Shown: piece after piece, positions 1 to 5,098 of the stretch | Layout: each line of letters starts with the position of its first letter | Position numbering within the stretch: position 1 is the first letter of the stretch | Source of the DNA: Planctomycetota bacterium | GTDB taxonomy: Bacteria; Planctomycetota; GCA-002687715; DRQF01 | DNA: 5,098 nucleotides | Reading direction: 5' to 3' | Assembly: GCA_015485455.1 (NCBI GenBank) | Contig: WFTN01000249.1 | Location: forward strand, 1-5,098 | Notes under the pieces: generated by a model | What the model was told of the DNA's origin: nothing | Seen by the model: the letters and a program-made list of their open reading frames with translations, nothing else | The model's database searches: none | Program-made: the position numbers and the translations under genes

Positions 1-1276
1 CTTTTGGGACCATGTTGGGGGAGGGGCGCGGCTGGACTGGTTGAGGCTTCTCTTTTTCTTGGAGCATGAAAGCTGTGGCGGCAATGATGAGGAGAAGACC
101 GACGATCATGGCGATCTTCTTGGCGTTGCCGCCTTGGCTCGCCAAATTGCCAGTGTCGCCGAGAGACTCCACCGCCTGTTGCAATGCTGAAGCCGATTCG
201 AAACGGTCGTCCGGATCCTTTGCCATCATGACACTGATGAGGTCGGCGAAATCCCTAGGGCAATCCTCTCGAATCTCAGTCAACGGAGGGGGCTCCTCGT
301 TGATCTGTTTCATGATGATTTCTCGGACGCTGGCTCCAGTAAAGGGGGTCGTACCGGCGACCAAACGATAGAGGGTTGCGCCTAAACTGTAGATGTCTGA
401 CCGTGAATCAACGGCCTTGCCTTGAGCTTGCTCTGGGGAGATGAAATGAGGTGTACCGAAAACGCCTTCTTCACCTTGATGGGCCATCTCGCCGACATCG
501 CGGGCCAAACCAAGATCGGAGATTTTGATGTGCCCATCGGCGTTCATCATCAAGTTGTCGGGCTTAATATCGCCGTGAACAATGGATTTCTTTTCGGCGT
601 AGGTGAGCCCCTTCGTCGCTTCTCTGGCGATCCTGAGGACTCGGTCGATGGGCAGTTGACCTTCTTTGGTGGCCAGTTCTTGAACGGTACCACCGTCCAT
701 CATCTCCAAGGAAATGAGGTAGAGCCCTTTTTCTTCTCGAACGTCGAAGACTTGCACAACGTTGGGATTATTGAGCCGTGCAGCTGCTTGTGCTTCCTTG
801 AAGAAGCGATTGATAAAGGTCTTATCGTTGGAATAGCGGGCAGACAGAACCTTAAGAGCTACATCGCGATCAAGTGCGACCTGCTTGGCACGAAAGACTG
901 TGCCCATGCCTCCTCGGCCGATTCTTTCGAAAATCTGATAGCCAGCAATGGTCTTGCCAACCAAACCACGGCCACTGCCACCACTAGAATCCACGGCAAA
1001 AGAAAATACCGTTTCGCCAGCGACAATGGTGTCACCATCCGAGAGTGCTTTCATTTCAACGGCGTTGCCGTTGACAGTGGTCCCGTGAGTTGAATTCAAG
1101 TCTTTGACAATGAACCGACCATTCTTTTCAGCAATGCCAAAGTGCTTTCGTGAACAAGAAACGTCTTTGGTGCTGAAATCACAGCCGGTATCGCGGCCGA
1201 AAACCCATCGGCAGCCAGCTTGAAGTTCAATATTTTGGCCCCTTTCGGGTCCTTTTTCAACTATGAGAATGGGCAT
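1..1276 (-). CDS. FHA-domain serine/threonine protein kinase, membrane-anchored, 3' end cut by window edge
   Basis: Probable Hanks-type Ser/Thr kinase that phosphorylates cytoplasmic proteins; 425 residues are visible and there is no stop before the left edge. An FHA phosphothreonine-binding domain spans about residues 1-95, with the family residues G27-R28, S42/H45 and N69-G70. The kinase domain spans about 113-372: glycine loop G120-R-G-G-M-G125, ATP lysine K142 (VALK), likely helix-C E161, catalytic loop H234-G-D-I-K-P-D-N241, metal-binding D254-L-G256, GTP 274-276 and SPE 280-282. The catalytic loop reads HGD instead of HRD, so this is a non-RD kinase; all catalytic residues are present. 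A single membrane segment lies at about 388-406 after K386-K387, followed by a charged, proline-rich stretch beginning an extracytoplasmic region that is cut off. The ATG at 1276 is the first possible start: an in-frame stop lies at 1340-1342 with no start codon between. The ligand and substrates cannot be told. Confidence 0.95.
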   Translation of the reverse strand, partial: MPILIVEKGPERGQNIELQAGCRWVFGRDTGCDFSTKDVSCSRKHFGIAEKNGRFIVKDLNSTHGTTVNGNAVEMKALSDGDTIVAGETVFSFAVDSSGGSGRGLVGKTIAGYQIFERIGRGGMGTVFRAKQVALDRDVALKVLSARYSNDKTFINRFFKEAQAAARLNNPNVVQVFDVREEKGLYLISLEMMDGGTVQELATKEGQLPIDRVLRIAREATKGLTYAEKKSIVHGDIKPDNLMMNADGHIKISDLGLARDVGEMAHQGEEGVFGTPHFISPEQAQGKAVDSRSDIYSLGATLYRLVAGTTPFTGASVREIIMKQINEEPPPLTEIREDCPRDFADLISVMMAKDPDDRFESASALQQAVESLGDTGNLASQGGNAKKIAMIVGLLLIIAATAFMLQEKEKPQPVQPRPSPNMVPK

Positions 1277-1289
1277 ACCTGGCCCTGGT

Positions 1290-1295
1290 CTCCTT
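1290..1295 (-). promoter_or_regulatory. Ribosome binding site of the kinase gene
   Basis: The minus strand reads AAGGAG here, a good Shine-Dalgarno match, 13 nt before the ATG at 1276. The spacing is on the long side. It supports the start already forced by the upstream in-frame stop. Confidence 0.6.
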
Positions 1296-1390
1296 GGGGA
1301 ATGATTTGCTGGCGAAGGAAATCGAAAACTGAGATCCCTTCACTTGTTCTATCAATAGGGACGTCTTTTACCTTAGTTGGCCACAAAAAT

Positions 1391-2107
1391 TTAGTGATCG
1401 AAGGTTAGTCCGTCAAAAAGAACTGATCCGATCCGCAAAATTGTTGCGCCTTCTTCGATGGCGACCTCAAAATCTTGGGACATGCCCATGGACAAATGAG
1501 GCACGATTTCTGCGCCGATTTCTCGGCGCAGGTCCGCCAGACCTCGAAAAACGTCGCGACTGGTCTCTATTTTTGCCGAGCGGGGGGCCATGGTCATGAG
1601 CCCCGTGAGGTTGAGCCTGCTGAATGCTTGGGCTAAATGGCAAACATCTTCCACGTCTTTGGGGGCAAATCCCTGTTTTTGTGCCTCATTTGCCACATTT
1701 ACTTGGATCATCACGTTGAGCGGCTTTTTTGTTTCGCTGAGCTTTCCGGCTTCGTGGTCCAAACTCGAAAGTAGCTCAAGAGAGTGGACTGAGTGGATGT
1801 TTTGGAAGATTCCCAAGGTCTTGGAGATCTTTTTGCGCTGATAGTGGCCGATCATATGCCAGGGGACATGATCCTCCAGGGAATCTCGTTTCTTGAGGGC
1901 TATTTCTGGTCGACTTTCCCCAATTGCTTTGACTCCGAGCTCCAAAAGAGCCGGAATGACCTCTGCTGGCTGGTACTTGGTGACGGCCACCAAGAGGATG
2001 TCGTCGGGGTTTCGGCTGACTTTTTCTGCAGATTCAGCGATTCTCGCTCGGATTCTGCTCAGGTTTGTGGCCAGGATGTCGAGGTTTTCGCCGCTGAGTT
2101 CTTCCAT
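1391..2107 (-). CDS. yggS: YggS/PLPHP-family pyridoxal phosphate homeostasis protein
   Basis: Cytoplasmic PLP-binding protein of the YggS/PROSC/YBL036C family, a single alanine-racemase-type TIM barrel. The family keeps free PLP and amino-acid pools balanced and has no established enzymatic activity. The product is 238 residues, normal for the family. The PLP lysine is K44 in AVTKYQP. Family landmarks follow in order: IGESRPE (62-68), WHMIGHYQ (83-90), HSVHS (105-109), NVANEAQKQG (137-146), LTGLMTM (167-173), LSMGMSQDFEVAI (205-217) and RIGSVLFDG (225-233). GESRPE and IGHYQRKK replace the GENxxQE and IGxLQxNK forms typical of proteobacterial members. I chose the ATG at 2107 because the protein then starts a few residues before the first conserved helix and has an adjacent ribosome site. 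The frame is open to an ATG at 2179, but those 24 extra residues resemble nothing in the family and run into the promoter region. It lies 114 bp upstream of the kinase gene. Confidence 0.93.
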   Translation of the reverse strand: MEELSGENLDILATNLSRIRARIAESAEKVSRNPDDILLVAVTKYQPAEVIPALLELGVKAIGESRPEIALKKRDSLEDHVPWHMIGHYQRKKISKTLGIFQNIHSVHSLELLSSLDHEAGKLSETKKPLNVMIQVNVANEAQKQGFAPKDVEDVCHLAQAFSRLNLTGLMTMAPRSAKIETSRDVFRGLADLRREIGAEIVPHLSMGMSQDFEVAIEEGATILRIGSVLFDGLTFDH

Positions 2108-2110
2108 GAA

Positions 2111-2117
2111 CCACCTT
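2111..2117 (-). promoter_or_regulatory. Ribosome binding site deciding the yggS start
   Basis: The minus strand reads AAGGTGG, ending 3 nt before the ATG at 2107, with its AAGG core about 6 nt away. It is one mismatch from the AAGGAGG consensus. It supports the ATG at 2107 over the in-frame ATG at 2179. Confidence 0.55.
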
Positions 2118-2157
2118 AATTGATGTTCGTGCCAATGGACCACTATCTTTGAAAGGC

Positions 2158-2185
2158 TTGACAGGTCTTCTTGCCCCAATATAGT
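2158..2185 (+). promoter_or_regulatory. Sigma70-type promoter of the propeller lipoprotein gene
   Basis: A perfect -35 hexamer TTGACA (2158-2163) is followed after 16 bp by TATAGT (2180-2185), five of six matches to the -10 consensus. Transcription would start near 2192 and give a leader of about 80 nt before the ATG at 2274. The position between two divergent genes fits. It assumes a housekeeping sigma factor with the usual consensus. Confidence 0.6.
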
Positions 2186-2205
2186 GACAACGCAACGCGA
2201 CGCAA
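2178..2205 (-). promoter_or_regulatory. Candidate divergent promoter for yggS
   Basis: On the minus strand TTGCGT (2200-2205) is followed after 16 bp by TATATT (2178-2183). The -10 matches consensus at five of six positions; the -35 keeps only TTG. Its -10 overlaps the rightward -10 (2180-2185) by 4 bp, so the two promoters cannot be occupied at once. Transcription would begin near 2171, giving a leader of about 64 nt before the yggS ATG. Confidence 0.35.
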
Positions 2206-2214
2206 AATAGTCGC
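2197..2214. repeat. Inverted repeat at the start of the lipoprotein leader
   Basis: GCGAC (2197-2201) and GTCGC (2210-2214) are perfect inverted copies separated by 8 bp. The element sits just downstream of the predicted rightward start site and overlaps the -35 of the candidate leftward promoter. It could be a leader hairpin or a repressor site, but at 5 bp per arm it may be chance. Confidence 0.3.
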
Positions 2215-2228
2215 TCGGGAATTAAAGC

Positions 2229-2247
2229 CAAATCCTTCAAGGGTTTG
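2229..2247 (+). repeat. Hairpin in the lipoprotein mRNA leader
   Basis: CAAATCC (2229-2235) can pair with GGGTTTG (2241-2247) around the loop TTCAA, giving a 7-bp stem with one G-U pair in RNA. It lies about 27 nt before the start codon, upstream of the likely ribosome site. No T-run follows, so it is not an intrinsic terminator. Its role is unknown. Confidence 0.35.
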
Positions 2248-2258
2248 TAAGTGGACAC

Positions 2259-2262
2259 GGAG
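2259..2262 (+). promoter_or_regulatory. Weak ribosome binding site of the lipoprotein gene
   Basis: GGAG lies 11 nt before the ATG at 2274 and is the only Shine-Dalgarno-like sequence there. The match is short and the spacing long. The start itself is secured by the signal peptide that begins at this ATG. Confidence 0.35.
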
Positions 2263-2273
2263 TAGCTAATTAG

Positions 2274-3545
2274 ATGACCAAGGGAAAATGCATCAGTGCC
2301 CTCGCGGTGATCGTCCTAACATTGGGCGGATGTGCCTCTCATATGGAGGACGGCAACCACGAGCACGGTAACTCGATGAGCATGAGCGACCGATCAGTCG
2401 ATCCCATGATTCAACGCCAACGTGACCTTGAGGCTGCCGCCTTAGGAATAGCCGATGAGGTTATTTGGTCATTTAAGCATGGCGAAGGTGAGACTTTCAC
2501 ACGGAGCTGGGGAAGAGGGCGTTGGCTACTCATGGAGGCCTACAACGCTTCCAGTCGTGAGTACAGCATTCACTGTGTCGATGTCGTGAAAGGCCGGGCC
2601 AAGTGGATCCTGGTTGTTGGGGAACACCCACTTTCACGGGCTCCCCGAATTGGCAAAGGAACAATCGCATTCCTGACCCAAAAGGATGGAGGCATGGTAG
2701 TGGTGAATGCGCGCACAGGTGGCCGCATGTTCCACAAACGCACACGGGTGGGTGTGGTGCCAGCAAGTGATGCCATCTCCAGAAGCGACACCATTTACGT
2801 TTCGAATGACATCTCTGGTCGCATGGCGGCTTTGGCTGCGTCCGATGGCCTCAAGGGCTGGGACTTCCGTCCCGTTGGCACCTGCCGGTCGGCTCCTGTC
2901 TTGACCAGTGGTTTGTCGCGCCAACTTTTGGTTTTCGGCACAGACAGCGGCAAGCTCTACGGACTTGACGCCAAGGCTTATGATGAAGTTGCACCTTCTT
3001 CTGCCAGTTGGGTTAAAGACCTGAATGGTCCCGTCACCGCTGACATCTCTTTCGCTATGATTGGCGAAGGCGACAACAGCCGCGGATTGGTCATCGCTCC
3101 TTGCCAAGATGGTTGGTTGTACGGCGTTGAGCCAGCAACGGGTCGGTCACGTTGGGTCTTGCGCACCAACAAGCCATTTATGAGCGATGTTCAAGTCATG
3201 AATGGCCATGTTTTCGCGCGCAACGCCGATCGTTTCTTCTGCTTGAATGTAGCATCGGGTGAGCGTGCTTGGTGGGCAGAATCAGCTCGGGGCATGAGTG
3301 AGTTTGAGAAGTCTCAACTCTTCCCAGCTCCTGAAGGTTTTGAGCTCGCAGACCGGGCCTTGGCAGCAAACGGCGATCGCGTCTATTTGCTTGACGGCGC
3401 GAACATGGTTTTGCGCTGCGATGCGAAAACGGGCGAGATCAAAGCGGAGCGCCAATTGAGCGACTTCGACTTCTTCGTCAGCAATGAAGCAACCGAGAAC
3501 TTGGTGGTGGCCACCAAAGACGGTTACATCATGGCTCTGAAGTAA
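2274..3545 (+). CDS. PQQ-type beta-propeller lipoprotein of unknown function
   Basis: Predicted envelope lipoprotein of 423 residues. The signal peptide has K3 and K5, a hydrophobic stretch from about I7 and the lipobox L17-G-G-C20; Ala after the Cys fits outer-membrane rather than inner-membrane retention by the E. coli rule. Residues 21-49 are a polar linker rich in His (23, 29, 31) and Met (24, 35, 37, 45). The rest is a PQQ_2/BamB-like propeller. I count eight blade repeats with the pattern strand, D/N-x-x-x/T-G, then Trp or equivalent, near 99-113, 139-156, 180-198, 226-246, 279-296, 319-334, 377-393, and a last one closing from 417-423 onto IWSFK at 64-68. Such folds usually serve as protein-binding scaffolds or, in quinoprotein dehydrogenases, hold PQQ. 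I see neither a CxxCH haem site nor a clear PQQ-ligand set, so an enzyme role is not supported. BamB is similar in fold and length, but the sequence is not close enough to name it so. The gene stands alone, with its own promoter and terminator. Confidence 0.88.
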   Translation: MTKGKCISALAVIVLTLGGCASHMEDGNHEHGNSMSMSDRSVDPMIQRQRDLEAAALGIADEVIWSFKHGEGETFTRSWGRGRWLLMEAYNASSREYSIHCVDVVKGRAKWILVVGEHPLSRAPRIGKGTIAFLTQKDGGMVVVNARTGGRMFHKRTRVGVVPASDAISRSDTIYVSNDISGRMAALAASDGLKGWDFRPVGTCRSAPVLTSGLSRQLLVFGTDSGKLYGLDAKAYDEVAPSSASWVKDLNGPVTADISFAMIGEGDNSRGLVIAPCQDGWLYGVEPATGRSRWVLRTNKPFMSDVQVMNGHVFARNADRFFCLNVASGERAWWAESARGMSEFEKSQLFPAPEGFELADRALAANGDRVYLLDGANMVLRCDAKTGEIKAERQLSDFDFFVSNEATENLVVATKDGYIMALK

Positions 3546-3565
3546 GTCACGCCCGACGAACTAAG

Positions 3566-3597
3566 AAAAGCCCGTGTCCTTGGACACGGGCTTTTTT
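3566..3597. terminator. Strong bidirectional intrinsic terminator between convergent genes
   Basis: GCCCGTGTCC (3570-3579) and GGACACGGGC (3582-3591) form a perfect 10-bp GC-rich stem around TT, although at least one closing pair must open for the loop. Six T follow on the plus strand (3592-3597), and AAAA (3566-3569) precedes the stem, giving a four-T run on the minus strand. It lies 20 bp after the lipoprotein stop and 23 bp beyond the tilS stop. It should end rightward transcription well and leftward transcription less strongly. Confidence 0.93.
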
Positions 3598-3620
3598 CAT
3601 GGCGGCTGCGAGTTCGTGAA

Positions 3621-5084
3621 TCAGTCGGGTTGAACGATTCGCAAGTGCAAGAACGGGCCCCGGGGCCTGACAATGCGGCATCGCTCGCTTCCGCGTACAA
3701 GGGGAATCCACAAGACTCCTTCGTCATCGGCGACCAAAGGACGACTCCAGCGCTCTTCCTTCTCGATGCGGGCTTCTTGAAGAATGTCGGAGATGAGCTT
3801 TTTGCCCTTGAGGCCAAAAGGGCACATCCTTTCGCCCTTCAAAGGAAGGCGCAACACAAGGTTACCGACCACAGAGTGAAGGGGAATTCCCTGTTCATTT
3901 TCTCCGTGGCTATGATTTGCTTCTTCAAGCAACTTCACCTCCAACGTTCCTAAAGAGGGGATCTCAATCCTGTCCCCTGGAGCAAGGGGAAGGGGGTAGC
4001 TTGCAGCCCCGGAGTTGGCATCAGCATCACTCAAGCCCAGTTCCAAAGAAAGCCATAACTGCCCATCTTCTTCGTAGGTCTTGGCGTGGAGGTTTCGCTT
4101 GAGTTCAATGACTTCCGATGCGCCTTCCACTGTGATGATTTTTGCAAAGAGGTTAGGGGTGAGAGCATGGCCGGAGGCACCAAGTGCATCAAGTTGTCGA
4201 GCGATGAGATGAAATGAGACTTCTGCTGGCAGTGGGGTGATGGCATCAATCGGGAATGCCCGCTTCTTGGACGTTGAGTTTCGTCTTCGTTGGATCGGCA
4301 GTGTTTGCTCCACAGCGATTGCCATCTTGACGATGGTTTGATTGACCGACTTGACTCTCTTTGCCATGTCAGTGAGCCGTTCTGTTTGGCTTCCATCGGC
4401 AAGTGAAGGTAGCATCGGCAAAATGACGTTGCGTATGAGGTTGCGCCGATGTTTGAGTTCATCATTGCTGTGATCTTCCCGCCAAGAAAGCTGGTTCTTT
4501 TTGGCATAACTCTTCAATTGTGAGGATGGAATCTTCAAGAACGGGCGATGCACTTGGCAAATCTCATTTTGCACAATGAACCGCTTTGCTGGCATGCCTC
4601 CCAGCCCCAAGAGATCGCTACCCCGAAGGTGCTGCAACATGACCGTCTCAGCTAAGTCATCTTGGTGTTGGGCTGTAAGAAGGTGTTTGAGACCATGCTT
4701 CTTCATGGCCAGGAATAGGGCCTGATAGCGGGCCACACGGGCTTTTTCTTCCAAGGATCCAGGCCCGTCGCGATCAATGGCGACCGGAAGAAGCTCGCAG
4801 GGTAAGGAGGCATCCTGGGCGGCCCTGGCCACAAAAGCTGCGTCTTCAGGGGAGTTGGCTCTCAGTCCATGGTCAACGTGGAATACCCAGCATTCTCCCA
4901 CCAAGCGACCATCGTACTCCTGGAGCACGCGGGCGGCATCCAAAAGGACCATGGAATCGACTCCACCCGAGACAGCGATGGCCAACTCTCGCTTTTCTCC
5001 TGGGACGAAAACCGACCCAAGAAATTGCGCTAAGAGAGCGGCTGGGTGGACTTTCCCGGGGTGTTTTGCTGGGTATTCATTCAT
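3621..5084 (-). CDS. tilS: tRNA(Ile)-lysidine synthetase TilS
   Basis: Cytoplasmic enzyme that joins lysine to C34 of the CAU-anticodon tRNA(Ile2) using ATP, making lysidine so that the tRNA reads AUA and is charged with Ile rather than Met. It is normally essential. The product is 487 residues, at the upper end for the full-length form. The N-terminal ATP-pyrophosphatase domain has the P-loop S39-G-G-V-D-S44, HVDHGLR (69-75), and the TAQHQDDLAET block (137-147). RNLIRNVILPML (214-225) matches the end of the catalytic domain. A middle substrate-binding region follows, and the C-terminal TilS_C domain is recognisable at about 409-471 (LRLPLKGERM, KGKKLISDILQEARI, then WIPLVRGSERCRI). So this is the long E. 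coli-type architecture rather than a catalytic-domain-only form. The ATG at 5084 precedes the P-loop by a normal distance. Only 14 bp upstream are visible, with no clear ribosome site. The gene converges on the lipoprotein gene and shares its terminator; its upstream neighbour lies outside the window. Confidence 0.95.
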   Translation of the reverse strand: MNEYPAKHPGKVHPAALLAQFLGSVFVPGEKRELAIAVSGGVDSMVLLDAARVLQEYDGRLVGECWVFHVDHGLRANSPEDAAFVARAAQDASLPCELLPVAIDRDGPGSLEEKARVARYQALFLAMKKHGLKHLLTAQHQDDLAETVMLQHLRGSDLLGLGGMPAKRFIVQNEICQVHRPFLKIPSSQLKSYAKKNQLSWREDHSNDELKHRRNLIRNVILPMLPSLADGSQTERLTDMAKRVKSVNQTIVKMAIAVEQTLPIQRRRNSTSKKRAFPIDAITPLPAEVSFHLIARQLDALGASGHALTPNLFAKIITVEGASEVIELKRNLHAKTYEEDGQLWLSLELGLSDADANSGAASYPLPLAPGDRIEIPSLGTLEVKLLEEANHSHGENEQGIPLHSVVGNLVLRLPLKGERMCPFGLKGKKLISDILQEARIEKEERWSRPLVADDEGVLWIPLVRGSERCRIVRPRGPFLHLRIVQPD

Positions 5085-5098
5085 CGGGTGATCTTATC

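Noticed and set aside
422..1093. Long plus-strand open frame of 223 codons
   Set aside because: It lies wholly opposite the kinase gene, whose minus-strand frame shows complete FHA and kinase motifs. Its own translation shows no recognisable domain.
1590..2123. Three overlapping plus-strand open frames opposite yggS
   Set aside because: They are shadows of the yggS coding strand, with no ribosome sites or family features of their own.
2108..2179. 24-residue N-terminal extension of YggS from the ATG at 2179
   Set aside because: The extra residues match nothing in the family and reach into the overlapping promoter elements. The ATG at 2107 has a ribosome site directly before it.
2266..2273. 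Palindrome CTAATTAG directly before the lipoprotein start codon
   Set aside because: Eight AT-rich bases without a second copy are expected by chance and give no support for a site.
2530..3172. Minus-strand open frames opposite the lipoprotein gene, up to 157 codons
   Set aside because: The plus strand has a lipobox signal peptide and regular propeller repeats throughout, so the opposite frames are shadows.
2274..3545. c-type cytochrome or PQQ dehydrogenase identity for the propeller protein
   Set aside because: There is no CxxCH motif, and no set of PQQ-contacting residues or catalytic Asp could be identified by eye.
4031..4507. 158-codon minus-strand frame inside tilS
   Set aside because: It is out of frame with TilS on the same strand and has no recognisable features; TilS motifs run continuously through this stretch.
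5081..5096. Possible stop codons of an upstream gene overlapping or close to the tilS start (TAA at 5094-5096, TGA at 5081-5083)
   Set aside because: Only 14 bp upstream are visible, too little to show any reading frame.

Overview
The window holds four protein-coding genes on both strands and no RNA genes, mobile elements or CRISPR. It looks like an ordinary chromosomal segment of a bacterium with roughly balanced base composition. Three things point weakly to the PVC superphylum (planctomycete- or Verrucomicrobia-like): an FHA-plus-kinase protein, a PLP-homeostasis protein with the GESRPE and IGHYQ motif variants, and a small lipoprotein built as a PQQ-type beta-propeller. This placement is inference from motif style, not from a phylogenetic marker.

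Layout. Positions 1-1276 (minus) encode a membrane-anchored serine/threonine protein kinase with an N-terminal FHA domain; its C-terminal extracytoplasmic part runs off the left edge. Positions 1391-2107 (minus) encode a YggS/PLPHP-family PLP-binding protein, 114 bp upstream of the kinase on the same strand and possibly co-transcribed with it. Positions 2108-2273 are a divergent intergenic region with a strong sigma70-like promoter reading right, a weaker one reading left whose -10 overlaps the first, and a leader with two small inverted repeats. Positions 2274-3545 (plus) encode a lipoprotein with an eight-repeat beta-propeller and a His/Met-rich linker after the lipobox. Positions 3621-5084 (minus) encode a full-length TilS, the tRNA(Ile) lysidine synthetase. 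The lipoprotein and tilS genes converge on one strong intrinsic terminator (3566-3597) that has a T-run on both strands.

How the genes relate. I see no single pathway. TilS (tRNA decoding) and YggS (vitamin B6 homeostasis) are housekeeping. The kinase is a signalling protein with its sensor outside the membrane, and the lipoprotein is a cell-envelope protein of unknown role. I found no evidence of an undescribed multi-gene system. The most unusual items are the non-RD catalytic loop of the FHA kinase, the metal-ligand-like N-terminal linker of the propeller lipoprotein, and the interlocked divergent promoters.
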